Shown one piece after another: positions 26,801-41,800 of a DNA stretch of 64,000 bases. Below the pieces are notes generated by a model. The model searched no databases and was not told the DNA's origin. It saw only the letters and a list, made by a program, of their open reading frames with translations. How positions within the stretch are numbered: the stretch's first letter is position 1; the number at the start of each line of letters is the position of its first letter. Origin of the DNA: Physella acuta. Taxonomy: Eukaryota > Mollusca > Gastropoda > Physidae. Position numbers and translations under genes: made by a program. The DNA lies in assembly GCF_028476545.1 (NCBI RefSeq), contig NW_026731948.1, positions 333,001 through 397,000 on the forward strand. Direction: 5' to 3'.

Positions 26801-29800
26801 CTAGAGAAAAAAATCAATAGTGACATTTATTCTAATGCAAAGAAAATATGATAAGGATAATCCATGCAAGAAATATTGACCTTTTGGCATACACCCAAGA
26901 TAATATATGATTTATTTTTAATATTAATAGAGTTTTAAAATATTCTAGCTGTTTCAACCAAAGTATTTCATTATATAGATTTCTTCATGCTGTTACACTA
27001 AATACATTTAAAACTTTTTATTTCATAAGACTGTAAAAAAACAACAACCAAAGATTTATAAAGTGATCGTGATACTGACTTTTGAGCGTATGTCTGGCCC
27101 TCTTATTTTCATGACGGCATTCAGTACAACACAAGCACCTGAAGAACTGGAGGACTGGACATCCAGTAAACCTTGCTGTAGGATCTCCATGAATGGGACC
27201 AAGCAATCAGCTGGTAGCTTTTTGGCTATAACCTGACACAGAGGAGGTGGTGAATTGAACTTTTTCTGTAAGAAAGTTTTTGTTTCATCATCTAAGATAG
27301 TTGAACACTAAAATTGACCTTTTACCTTGGAGAGGTCATTCACAACACTAAACAGGATGTTGGGGTCACTTTTCTTTAACCTCTCCTTCAGGGTGGGGAT
27401 GGCATCAATCATGGCGTCTTTGGAGTTATTGGGGTTACCTGTACGGGGTCACCATAACATCACTTTACAACCAACATTTAATAACAATGTGATTTGTTAG
27501 TTTATGTGCACATATTAGTCAGTATATGTATTTATTAACACTAAATTTATTTTAAAAGTTCAGACCTTCATGTCTTAAAGCTATCGACAAAGTGCAATGC
27601 ACACAGTCAATGGCCAGTTGCCTGATCTTGACCACAGGATCTGTACACCTGGGGATGAGGCGGGCCAGGAAATTCCCTTCCTGGTCTAGAACATGGGGGT
27701 GCTGATGAAAAAAAAAAATTATCTTTTAATTCAGCTGTTCTTTAAATATTTATCTGAGATCACTAAATGTAGAACATAATATAGAACAGCTAACCTTGAC
27801 CTCCACAATGTCCAGGTAAAACTTCTGCACGATGAGCCAGGTGTTTAGTGCTCGCTCTCTCTCATGTTCTTGCTCCGACAACATCCACTGGGCCAGATGC
27901 TGCAAGATGCCAGATAGATTGTTTCAAGTCAATTATTTCTGTACCATAGCCTTATATTCTTATAACTATATAATCTATGACAAACTGAAAGTTGCCAGAT
28001 AAGTATTGTTTATATGAAGTGTATTATTAAAATCAATTTAAAAAAAAATTAAAAAATAAAAACATTGGTTATGACATACAAACTTTCTAACAATGTTCTT
28101 CTAAATGCAAATGAAGAAACTGGTTTTTTTTTAAAAAAAAGAGGTCTATCTGTTTTGACTTTTTCTCATGATTTTCTTGCTTCAATTTTTATTGATAAAC
28201 TAATTGAAACTTAAAAATACCTTGAAAATACTCTCCAAACCAGAGGGTGTGCAGTCCTTCTTGATGATTTCCTTGAAGACATCATGCATGGCACTGAAAG
28301 CAGCCTCCATCATGGCCTCCGTCTCCAGCAGTTCTGTTGGGCTCTCCTCCTTCCCTTTCCTGAACGGCATGCCAGTGGCAGACATGGGGAACAGGCTGTC
28401 AGTGCACGTCTGCACCAGGTCAAACACTTCTGCTTCTGATAACTTTGGCTCCAGTTTACTATTCAGAGGTCAAGGTTGTTTTTTTTTATAAAATATAGGA
28501 CTTTATGAAATCTTAAAAAATATAAACCGCACAGCAACCAGCAGGAAAGTTTAAAGAAACCTGTCATGGTTTTGTCTAGTCTTCGAATCTCCCACTGATC
28601 ACATGATCTAGTTTGACCAATCACAGGTCTAACTTATTGGTTCAAGCTAACCAATGCATGCCTGACCTAGTTATTGCATCATCAAAAAAAATACCATACC
28701 ATGAATGTATACTATTTACTTGTACCTAAAGTATTTAAAGATGCTGGTTAAAAAAGTGTAAAATTTTGGTAACAGAACAATGCGCTTCAACCATCCAGTA
28801 AACAAAATTTAACATCATAAGGAAGCAACCAGCGGCACACAAACAAAACTTTAGCATGTGTTACTACTGTGTTAGGATACATCAGGTTGGCGCAGGTGTT
28901 CATGGCCAGTGTCCTGGTGTCTGTCCCCAGGTGTGTGGTTGGTTCAGCTTTGATGTACGTCTGCAAGAGGAATCACACAATAATGTAAACACTGGCCTGA
29001 ATAATTTCTCTTTACAAATATCAAATCATCTTTTTAAAAAAGATATTTTAGTAAATATTCATTCAAAAGAAAATGAAATAATTGTGAGAATAGAAGGGTA
29101 TACTATAGAAAAAACTGCAGTGGGTCAGATTAAGATAGTAAGAGAAAGCAGAATAATCAAAGCATAGACCTGCCTGACTACTGTACTATCTAAATAAAAG
29201 ATTGAGAAATCTGCTAACTTTACTTTACTTTTCTAAAATACAAGATACAGTAATCTGTCAACTTTACTTTTCTGAAATTGTAAGATATAGAATCCTTTTA
29301 ATGTATCTTTTTTCCCTTAAATCACATTATATACGTTATTGCCTACGAGACTAGCAATGTGAATCTGAGAGTGACCTGCATGTGGACAAAGAACTCTCCT
29401 CTGGTTGAAAACTTGTATTCCTGCTCTAGGTGATCTGGGTTCAGAGCTTGAGCTATCAGGTCAGCACATCTGATCAGGTTCTGTTTTACACTCGTGTCCT
29501 GGAGGATTGTTTGAATTTAACTCATCATTTGGAACAAAGCATGAACAAAACTTCAAAATAAAAGTAAATTTATGGGGAAAAAAATTATTTACCTAATAAT
29601 TAGACTATGACTTTAATATTAAAATAAATTTAAAAATAAATTCCTACTATAAATAAAATCATCGTATATTTGCTTTAAATGAATGTAAATTTGTGTTAAA
29701 ATAGGCAATTTTTCATAAAAAAGATTTGACAAACATTTAAACATAGAATTACAAATATAGAAGTCACTGTTTGCAACGTTTGTAATATTACTGATGTATA

Positions 29801-32800
29801 CACAATCTAAAAAAATCATTGTTTAACAAAACCTTGGTAAAACATAAAAATGTAATTATAAAATTGATTGTCAATGTTTGCAACACAATGAATCACTGTA
29901 AAATTTTGAATAAATTTTTAATAAAATCTGCGTACCTTGACTGTAGGGAAGTAGGGAGATATTGAGCGTAGGATTGTTGCTTCCATCCTAGATATGATCA
30001 GGGAGGGTGGAGAGTAAAGGGCCACAAATCCATAACACAACATGAGTGTGGCCTTGACCTGTTCTACATTCACCTCTGACTTGTCCTAAATATAGATAAT
30101 TATTTCCAATAGTGATGGCTCTATTCAAACAAAAGAAATTGTTGGTAGAAGTATTTAGAAAGAATATTTGCTAATTTAGTTTTTAAAATTCTAAAAATGG
30201 CCAACTATAATTTTTTAAATTCTGAAAAGGATTAATAGTAATTTTAAAATTTTCAATAATGATCACTTTTCATTTAAAATAAATAAAAAACCCCACCATT
30301 TTTTAAATTCCAAAATTGATTACCTCCAATTTTCAAAATTGTTACCTGCAATGTTATAAATTCTAAAAACGATTAACTACAATTTTAAAATGATTAACTA
30401 CAATTTTACATTTGATGTCTTGGTTGAACAGTAGAGACAACGTAGGCAAACCTGAAAATCTAGAGTTTGAAAGCAGGTTCAAGTCTGTAGAATATCCCCA
30501 AATCTATCCAGCTCTGATGGGTACCTGACAGCTGGGCATAGTGCTGGGCACATTATCCCTACATATGCTGAGGTCACAGAAACAAGAGAACTCTACTCAC
30601 TTTTTCCATGGCCTATCAGGCTCAAAACAGAACTCTTATTTTTAGTTTTATAACTTCTATAAAATACCTTCAGAATCCCGAGGATCCCAGAGGATTTTTT
30701 GGTCATGTCGTTCTTGGCCACTTTGTCCAGCTTGGTGAGGACTGTGTCCAGATGGGAGGAGGCTGTGTAGCCCACGGCTATAGCACACCCCTGGGGATTC
30801 ATTCACAAGAAAAAGATGGTCAGTGGTTTATTTACAGGTGGGGGGACAGTGTGTAGCCCACGGCTATAGCACACCCCTGGGGATTCATTCACAAGAAAAA
30901 CATGGTCAGTGGTTTATTTACAGGTGGGGGGACACTGTGTAGCCCACGGCTATAGCACACCCCTGGGGATTCATTCACAAGAAAAACATGGTCAGTGGTT
31001 TATTTACAGGAGGGGGGGACACTGTGTAGCCCACGGCTATAGCACACCCCTGGGGATGCGTTCACAAGAAACACATGGTCAGTGGTTTATTTACAGGTGG
31101 GGGGGGGGACACTGTGTAGCCCACGGCTATAGCACACCCCTGGGGATTCATTCACAAGAAAAACATAGTCAGTGGTTTATTTACAGGTGGGGGGACACTG
31201 TGTAGCCAACGCACGGCTATAGCACACCCCTGGGGATGCGTTCACAAGAAAAACATGGTCAGTGGTTTATTTACTGAATGATAATTCTAAATTTTAACCA
31301 TAAAAGGATTTCTTTTATAAGTACTGGAAGATGCAAGAAAAATTTAAATTATAATTGAGTTTTATCATTATACTAATTGAATGATCAAATAAATCTTAAC
31401 AACAATAGACAGTAATATTGTATTATAAAAATAGTTTCAAACTTTACAATTTTACTGTGACATCAACAAACCCAATCTGCATTAGAAATGTACAAAGTCA
31501 AGCTGTTAAACAGACCTGAAAGGTTATAGATGCACTAAACAAAAATATTCATATGTACATCAGACACTAAGTGTGTCATATTTAATAGCTGTGTGTATCA
31601 ACATCAAGCTATATAACAACACCAACATACAAGTCAGCTAGTCAGAAAAATTACGGATCTTTTAAGTTTCAGACATTTAATATAAAAAAAAATTGTACTC
31701 TTTTTAATATAAAAAAAAATTGTACTCTTTTTTAATGTGTAAAATCAATTATATAAAATGTGCATAAGGATGGGATGCATAACATTCTGAAACCTGGTGC
31801 TAGTTAGTTTAACGAGCTTTGTGTTTAGTGGTTAGTTGCATGCTTCACAGCCACCAATGTTGGTTGTTGGGGGAGGGGGGGGGGGAGTGCCTGAGAGTTT
31901 GTTGTCCAGAACAAACTCTCCAAAAATACCAGCTGCTTCAGTGTTTTTGAAAGTTACATTTTATTCCCTCAGCAGCACACTACTAATGAGATTCTTCATA
32001 CCAGGCTATGTTACTCCAGCACTCTAACAGATCTGATTTTGTTTCAGCCTATAGACTCCTTATACCACTTGAACTGCAATTCACTTTAGATGCATTTCAA
32101 TTTCCAATTACCTCAAATCCTTAAAAAAAAATTCCTTCAATCCACGTTTTTTGAATTTCTCTCAAGTATTTTAACTTCAAATCTTTATTTTTTTTAAAAT
32201 TACAAAAACTGTGAAGTGTGTCTCATTAAATTTCTAAGCTAAATTCTTTTGCTAAGGAATCTGACATATTTTAGAATAATTTTTATATAACATGCAAAAT
32301 TTTATGACAAAACATAAGGCTCATGCAACTAATCTTTCTAAATTGTTACAATTTGTAATTAACAATCAAGAAAAAAAATCTGTTAACACCAATGAACATG
32401 TTATGTTGACAATGTCAGTAAGGGAACTCTTTGATTAGTTGAAAATGCAGGAGGAAAGAAAAAAAAACCAAACCATGAACGGGTAGTTGGTCTCAAAGTC
32501 TCCTCTTATCTGTTGCCTCTTCTTCAAGAAAAGTTTAGGAAAAAATGTCACTTAAAATGGTGGAATGAAATGTAGAACCATAGTTGATAAAATATTTCAG
32601 ATTGGACGAATCTCTAAGGTAACATTTATCAACATGAAGACAATGGTGTGAGATTGTTGTGCATAAAAGATGTTGTTGCTAAAATTTCCTTTTGGGGTAT
32701 TATAAAAGAACTTTAAACATCTCATCATTTTACAAGAATAGAATAAATAACACCATAAAAACACGCATAACCTAATATCATTGGAAAGTAATTTTGTCTA

Positions 32801-35800
32801 TTAATTATCTTTATGTACTTTCACTCAAAAAAGAAAATGCGAATGATAAACCAAAAGTTTTTATTAGGCTTGTTTTAAAAAAAAAAATGAGGCTTGATCT
32901 TGATTATTCAAGTCCAAACAATTTTTTAAGGTTAAATTCAAAACTTTTTTTAAAAAGCAGATACAAAATTATCAAGTATAATTCCAAAAAAGAATGATCC
33001 AGCGTACAATTTTAAAACATATTTGTTACACAAGATAGGAAGTTAGAGCAACACTTTTGAATTTTGAAAATCAATATTTAACTACAACAATTTTTATTGT
33101 TAACTACAACAGACTACTTACCTCCCTTTCAACTTGGTCAAGATGTTTAATTGTTGAAAAGATAAGGTCAAGATGTTTGTTGACAAAATCTTTTTTTGTT
33201 GACTTTCGCATGATAATACCAAGGCATTTGAATGCAAAGTTCTAAAATTAATAAAAAAATAGGAATTAAACATTAAAAATCGTATTTGGAATTTAAATAA
33301 TTCCAGGCATGTCTCTGAAGGGGACATAACTGCTATTTACAATATAACAAAAAGGTTATTTGTTTCTTTAGCAAATGAGCTCCTTACCCTTTCATCCACA
33401 TAGTTGGTATACAAGGGAATCTGTTGGCCAAAGGCTTCTCCAAGCTCTGCAATCCACTCTTCATTATCCACAACATCCAGGCTTTTAGACAGCATCTAAA
33501 CATAGCTTGGATTTATCAATATTGACCATATGCTAAACATTTAGATAACTAAAACAGTTTACACACATCAATACATTCTTATGAGATATTAAAATGTTAG
33601 AAAATAACAAGCCTTCATCGAGTGCTACAAATAGTATCTAGTTGTTTTTTTTCTATCTATAGCTAGCATTTGGATGTGAATTGAGAGAAAGAACTACTAC
33701 ACAAAAAGAACATAGTTCACAAACATGTAAACAAAAAAACAAATTACTAAAGTGTGTACATTTCTGTGACAAAACTTAGAACACCAGAATTTCAGTGCAC
33801 TGACCTTGAGAAGTAAATCTTCCCAGTTCTTTTGAGACCATTTTTCAGCTTCTTGTTCCCCTGCATCTTTTTCTTCTTCCTCATCACTCTCTGGTCCTAG
33901 TTTTTAAATAACATCATATTAACAATCATATTTACAATAATATAATTTATATAGAAAATATAGACTTTTAACAGTGCCCCCCCCCCCCCCACCAAAAAAA
34001 AAATTTTCAAGTGCACCCCCGGAGAAAAACTCTGGAAGAAACACTGGGTGCATTATTTACTAAAAAATCTACTAAGTAACATCTTATAATGGTCAAAAAG
34101 TCCTTTTATCGTTTAAGAAAAAATAAATTATTGCTTTATTTACTGATATTATTAATACTATTTTTAAAACAGATTAAAATTTTATATAGTAAAATTAATT
34201 GTAAAAGTCTAAGCAATTGTACAACAGTTCAAACAGTCACTTAGAAAAGTATAAAAGCAAAACAAAAGGAAGCAGCTATACAAGAGTAAAGCACTAGGAT
34301 GGGGAACATTAAACTACAACCATAGGATGCTGAATTCTTGACTTAAATTTATAAATATTATGGTTCGGGTACTGGGTAAAATGTTAAATTAAAGGTTAAG
34401 TTTTAAACTTAAAGAATACATACTTAAAACAAGTGAGTGATGAACATGTAAAACATTTTTAAATAAACTGTTTATAAATAAGTTGTAACAAATTTAAAAA
34501 TTTGAATATTAGACATTTAACAACAAACTTATAAAAACTTTCAAAATTCGGCTGCTAATATTGCAGAATATTAGTGTGGTTTATTATATTTTCAAAACAC
34601 TAAATTCCAAAAATTATCTGTTGGTCTCACCATGTATCAATTAGCTTACATGAAGCATACATTAATGCTGCAGGAACCATAACTCTAACAAAACCAGAAC
34701 TTAAACAAAAAAAGCCCAACATCAAAAGCTACTAGAGTCACAAATAAATGTGATGCCTTTTAAGTATTGATTGTTTAAAATTATTTCAATATTTTTATTA
34801 AATTTAGGTGTCAAGGTAACACAAAAAAAGGGGAGGCTTATACAGGTGTGTAAACTATTTGAATTAAAATGACAGAAATAATTGAGTGCATTTTACATAA
34901 ATACTTAAAAGCAACTTAAAAGCAATTCCCTTCAATACAAAGCTAATAATGAAACTACAGCAGATAATGATCTCCCAGCCAAAAATAGAACTATGAACTG
35001 AAACATGAATAAAGTAAATAAACCATCAGTAACAAAAATATATACCATAGTCACTATGTCCATACTTAGATTTGGGACCTTGAAATGTAAAATCAACACA
35101 AAGTTAAGACTTACAGTTACTAATCAGTAAATAATATATATTTTAATATTTCAAAATACTAATTACACTTTAGGGATGAAAAAAAAGGAAAAGCTGAATG
35201 TTTCTGGGAAAAATAAAATCTGTTTTTTTACTGTTAAAATTTTTTTATAGCACTTCATTTATGCTTTTAAAATATTTCATAAATGTAAAATAAAACAGTT
35301 GTCAGGCAACTATAGCAAAACAAAAATCAAATGGCATACAGTAATAAGTTTAACTCCATAACACACAGAAATTAAATACAAACTTTAGTTTTCATTACAT
35401 TGTTTAAAAAGCTACAGGTTTTAGTGATTAAAGAAATATGTAGTATCTTCTTTTTTTAGTGTGTGACATTTATGTGCATATGTAAAAACATTAACAAAAA
35501 CTCTTAAGCAGTGGGGGAAACACTGGGAAAAAACATGAAAAACTGTGATTGGGGTAGTGAAATAAAGAAAACAATATACCCAAAGCTTGAAAAAGAATTT
35601 GAGAAAATACTTCAATCAAAATTTACAAAGTTAAAATTGTAAAATAAATTACATTTGTTTAAAGGGCATTATTTATATTAGACTATTTCTCTTCTATTTT
35701 AGTTTGATAAGTTTAAAAAACAAAATACACTAAATTTTAAATTAGTAAATAAATATCACTATAAATGCTTTTATGAAATTTAGATAAAATGTTTTACAGG

Positions 35801-38800
35801 TGAGGTAGAAGAAAAACAAATACCGTCTAAATAGCTGTTGAGTTTGGGAATGACAGCGTCCCACAGTCCAACAATGTTGTCATGGAGATTTGGGGACAGA
35901 TTTTTCATCAGGTTCAGGACATGAATGCCTCGATCACGCCCACTTTTTGGGTGGCCTGCCATCACCTGTAGAATTGTTTCATCAATTAGATCAACACAAA
36001 AATCCAAACTTTTGTGCATTATTAGCTTTAAAAAAATGCCTTGCAGAGTGAAGGGAGCTGATAAAGACTGGATTTTGTGTGAAATTTTGTTATGATGAAG
36101 TGATTTATTCATAAAATTTGAGAAAGAAATAAACACAGAATTTTAGCTGCAACTTTTCCATTGATTAGTCCCTAATTCTCTACTATATACAAAAACACAT
36201 GAAGAAAACAAAATATTTACCATTAATCTTGCAATAAGCTGGGTAGGTTTGGGAATATTTGCTGAAATAAAGAAACAAATTACAAGGAACTTATTTCATA
36301 AATGAATTTTTCTGCTTGTGTATAGATCTAGATTATGTGTGTAAATATTAGCCATAGAAAATATTTTTGCTGAAATGTTTTACTTAATTTTTAATCAACA
36401 GATTTCATTATATTTACACTTTTATAGTATATGTGTACATCATTAATCTACTTTAAATATTTGCAGAAATTTAAAAATAAGGACAAATTTTATTATACCA
36501 AATCATTGTTCATAAAAACAAATGATGTGTAAAAAACAAAAGTGTTTTATTACGCTGGGTTTCAAAATCAATCCAAAAGTCCTGCGCATTCTCCTCTCTT
36601 TTCTTGTGGGCGAGGTAGGCCAATGATCTGCAGACAGTTCCAACTGAAGCCGTGTACTGTTCTGGAACCACAAGCTCCAGCAGGTAGGGCCACAAGACCT
36701 GGTAGGTGACAATCAGGAGAAAATAGTTGCAAATGTTTGCTTAATGAACCTGCATTATATAGCGCAAAAGGTAACATATATAGCACAAAAAGATTATCTT
36801 TTTCATAACTCTCTAGACAAATTGGGTTACACAAAATAAAAAAAATTCCTAAAGGTCTCAAATTCCACACAAATAGTTAGCCAGTTTAAAAGCTTAAGGT
36901 AACTGTTTTGAAATAGCTTTCACTATCTTCTAGAACAAATTAAACCAAATCTAATTAATGTAATTTTAAAGGTAAAAAAAAAGTAAATATTTAGTTTTCT
37001 TTCTGACATAACTTTTATTATTGTCAATATATTAAATAGAGATGAATGTTTCTTCCTTAAAGTAAAGGGAATACAGTTTTGAGAGATACTGAATGTTAAT
37101 GTCATCCTCAATCATCTGTTAAACAAAATATACACAACCAGGGATAGAGCTAAACAAAATGAATACAGAAGTGGCTTACAATTTCCATTTTGTCTATTGT
37201 AGTTGTGACCAGCTGTAAAATATTGTCACACATGTGACGGAGCGCTTCATTGCTGACATATTCTGGATCTGGAGAGCGCTTTCCCTATAGAGAAAAAAGG
37301 GTAAATAGTATTTTTAAATAAAACAACTTTCTGAATGTACAAAGAAATAACAATGAGAATGAAAATAAAGAAACGACAATTTACAAAGCGCTTTAATTTA
37401 GCACCACGTTGCAAGAAGCAGGCAATTTTTAGCCACCACCACCATTTATATTTACATATTTTAAATAAATTAATCTCCCCCCCCCCCTTAAGTCTACTAC
37501 AGATTATTCAATTTATTTAATTCAGATAAGAAAGAAAAACTTCAGTATCCTAGAGAAAAACTATTTTAGAATCTTGGTTATTCCCCCTTACCTTAGGATC
37601 CTCATCTAGAGAGCACTGCCTAACAATAAACTCCACCATATGGTGTCCACCTTCAAGCTCCAGGTAACCATGGTGAGCCATGGCGATGATGACTTGGGCA
37701 AAAACTTTCTTAACCTGGTTAGAATAAGGGGAGTGGTTGAGATCAGTGGGACTGACGGGGAACGAGGACAAGAGATATAAAGCTGATGCGGAGCTTACTT
37801 TGTTGTTTGTTTCATTGCACAGGCCTCGCAGGCCTGATACAATCACTTCCTTTTTATCTTCCATAGCAGACACTAAAGTTGGACAGAAAAGAAAGGAATA
37901 TAATACAATATCATGTGACATTTACAAGTAATATAAAGCTTATTTAAAATTCAACATTTTAAATTAGGCTTATTTAATGTTTGATAAATAATACTTCAGT
38001 TGACCTAGTAAAATCAATATATAAAAAAAAAATTCCATCAAGATGAGAAATTGAAGCTAATAAAGTTTAAATTTGAAAAAATAAAAAAAATAATTTAACA
38101 AAAAAAAAGATACATTTTCAGAAATCTTTTTAAAATGGATTATCTACAAAAAATGTTGAATTGTAAACATAAAAAAAACTACTTTATATCAATAGTGTGT
38201 GATCAAAGGAAAAAAGTATGTGACGTACCTGCTGCATTAATGACATGCTTAAATATGGAGAGGATACCCATCTTGATCTTTTCATCCTTGCTCTCTAACT
38301 TTGCCAACAAAACACCCACCAATTTGCCAGAAAAAGCTCGAGCTAGAAAACATATTTTAGATGTAAAAATATATAAAAAAAGAGGTCTTTATGCTTTCTC
38401 TCTCTAATAAGATATAACCAGCTAAATGCTCTTAAAAGTTAGGCGGTAGGATAAAGAATCGTGCATTCCTAAGACACTTGATTCCCACCAAATAAACCAT
38501 GAGTTTCCACTAGGCTTTTACTTCATCCTGGTTTGGGTGTGATGTGATGTGTATGGGAGAGGGGTGCAGTTGAAAATAAACTCAAGGACTTAATCCCTGG
38601 GAACTCGTGATTCTGACTTTCAGGTTAGCAAATTGGTAATACTTCACACTGCTTTAAAACTATTTTTTGAAAATTTTTCTTTACCTCATTTGCTTATTAA
38701 TGTAAATAAACAAAGACATTGATCACTGAATTTTTACAATGCTTTTGAAATTATTAAGTGTAAAGACAAAATACGAATGCAAAAATATTTAAGTTTATGT

Positions 38801-41800
38801 CAATAAGCTGAATTATAGCTATAAAGATATTTACCCATTATTGCAAATGATCTCAGTAGTTCATTGTGATTTTTCATACTCATTTGGTTTGTATAATCCA
38901 CAGGTTGAAAAATCTGGCAAGTAGAATAGTTTAACAAGTTGAACAGAGTTTACATTGTACAAACATAATGTGTAAATATGCTTTTAACGCAGTATTAAAT
39001 ATTTACCTGTGCAAACAAAATGTTGATTAAATTGTCAAAATGAGGCTCTAGTGTTAAATTTCCTTCCACACAAACAGCATCCAACACCATACATAGGCCC
39101 TGGAGAAACAAATATGACAAGTTATTTTAAACTGCTAGCACTCTAACACTCCATACACAGGCCCTGGAGAAACAAATATGACAAGAGTTATTTTAAACAT
39201 AGGCTCTGGAGATAATACGAATTAAACATTAAAAAATTAATTTTAAACTGCTAGCACAACATACATAGGCCCTGGGGTGATAAAATTCTAAGATTTAAAA
39301 AAAGCTGCAAACTCATAATACATGTAAAGCAAGTGATTAACTTCTATACACAAGATTTAACAAGTTCAGAAAAAGGTATTTGCCTGTGTAATGTGATATG
39401 GCTCAGGGTGACGTTTGTACAGGGAATAAATGCCTTGTAAAATTTTGGGGAGCTGCTCTTGTAGTCTGTCCTTGCTCATCACATGAGTCATGTGACCCAC
39501 GGCCTCAATTATTGTAAGCCTCAGCTAAAAATAGTAACCAGAGGAATACATTTACATACTCATAAAAATATAATGTATTGTATTCAATTTTACAACATTT
39601 GTGTTTTGGATACTCAAGTTAAATAATCTGTTAATAAAAATATTTCCTTTGAAAATTACATAATACTAGTTATCTAACCTTATTGCTGGCAAGTATGTAA
39701 ATATTTAAATAATTACTAAATCTTTCAACATAAAACTATTTAGCTCCTTCAATGAAAGGGCCATAATCTGATAACCAACCTTTGCCTCTTTTGACTGCAG
39801 CCAAACATTGAACAAAATGTCATAAGCTGAAAAGATTTCAGCTGAAAACCTATCTGTGGATACCGATTTATCCGGAGCTTGATCCAGGTTGGCGCAGTAC
39901 TCAAGGATTGCCTCACTAAACTTTGATATGGCTGGAACGTAAGGACCATGTTTAAAGTTAATAACTAGTGCATTGAATGGCAGTTTTTTATTTTTTATTT
40001 AAAAAACATATTACAAGTAGATATACAGTGTAGCTGACTTCAAAATCGTTTGAAATAGTGAGACAAAATGTAAGTGGTTGAATCAGACAAAAATTATATT
40101 AGTACACTGATGTGGATGACTCACCTGAGGCAAACACCCATCTCATGTTGTCATACTTAGCCAGGCCAAGCATGGGCAGCATTGTCCCAAGTACTGCCGT
40201 CAGATGGGGCACCATGTCATACACTGGGGAGGTGGACAGAATGATTACACTCAGTTACCATGGTTACAAGTGGCACCATACAGTGATTACATTTTGTCAC
40301 CTTAGTTACAACTAGGTGGCACCATACAGTGATTACATTTTGTCACCTTAATTACAACTAGGTGGCACCATGCAGTGATTACACTTTGTTACCATAGTTA
40401 CAACTAGGTAGCACCTTATGAATGACAGACAGACAATGATTTCTTATCAGGCTCAATTACAACTAGGCCATGTAGAAATCAATGGTAACATAGCAATGAC
40501 AGTGCCACTAATAGCAAAACACTTTAAAAAGAGCTAGCACAATAATTTTTTTACAACAGTGTTTTCACCTAATGTTTTTGAAAACAGAAGAGTTACAACT
40601 AACAATGAGAGAGAAAAGAAACAGCTTCTACCATTGGCTGCTGCCAGGTTCCCAATGGTTTGGACCACAAAAAAATGGGGTAAAACACTATACAATAAAT
40701 AAACACAATAATTTTTACAACAGTGTTTTCACCTAATGTTTTTGAAACAGAAGAGTTACAACTAACAATGAGAGAGAAAAGAAAAAGCTTCTACCATTGG
40801 CTGCTGCCAGGTTCCCAATGGTTTGGACCACAAAAAAATGGGGTAAAACACTATACAATAAATAAACACAATAATTTTTACAACAGTGTTTTCACCTAAT
40901 GTTTTTGAAACAGAAGAGTTACAACTAACAATGAGAGAGAAAAGAAAAAGCTTCTACCATTGGCTGCTGCCAGGTTCCCAATGGTTTGGACCACAAAAAA
41001 ATGGGGTAAAACACTATACAATAAATAAACACAATAATTTTTACAACAGTGTTTTCACCTAATGTTTTTGAAACAGAAGAGTTACAACTAACAATGAGAG
41101 AGAAAAGAAAAAGCTTCTACCATTGGCTGCTGCCAGGTTCCCAATGGTTTGGACCACAAAAAAATGGGGTAAAACACTATACAATAAATAAACACAATAA
41201 TTTTTACAACAGTGTTTTCACCTAATGTTTTTGAAACAGAAGAGTTACAACTAACAATGAGAGAGAAAAGAAAAAGCTTCTACCATTGGCTGCTGCCAGG
41301 TTCCCAATGGTTTGGACCACAAAAAAATGGGGTAAAACACTATACAATAAATAAACACAATAATTTTTACAACAGTGTTTTCACCTAATGTTTTTGAAAC
41401 AGAAGAGTTACAACTAACAATGAGAGAGAAAAGAAAAAGCTTCTACCATTGGCTGCTGCCAGGTTCCCAATGGTTTGGACCACAAAAAAATGGGGTAAAA
41501 CACTATACAATAAATAAACACAATAATTTTTACAACAGTGTTTTCACCTAATGTTTTTGAAAACAGAAGAGTTACAACTAACAATGAGAGAGAAAAGAAA
41601 CAGCTTCTACCATTGGCTGCTGCCAAGTTCCCAATGGTTTGGACCACAAAAAAATGGGGTAAAACACCGGGCTGGAATTTCTCCAGCATCTCTCCCATCA
41701 CCTCGTTGCAGTACTTGGTGCCCAGCGCCACCAGCACACCACTGGCTGCCGTCTGCCATTCGGGGGAAACTTCCTGGATTAAGGGGAATTCAAATCAAAC

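Noticed and set aside
28856-29167. Plus-strand 103-codon frame over an MROH1 exon
   Set aside because: It is the antisense shadow of exon 23 and its intron.
30608-31205. Plus-strand frames with repeated Tyr/Arg/Gly/Trp words
   Set aside because: Translation of the 86-bp minisatellite; not a gene.
32474-32530. Possible extra MROH1 exon (readable stretch with GAAGAAGAGGCAACAG on the minus strand)
   Set aside because: Exon 19 (ending VERE) joins directly to exon 20 (GCAIAVG) as in vertebrate MROH1, so no exon is needed here.
40525-41667. CRISPR-like array
   Set aside because: The 163-bp units contain exon sequence and there are no unique spacers.
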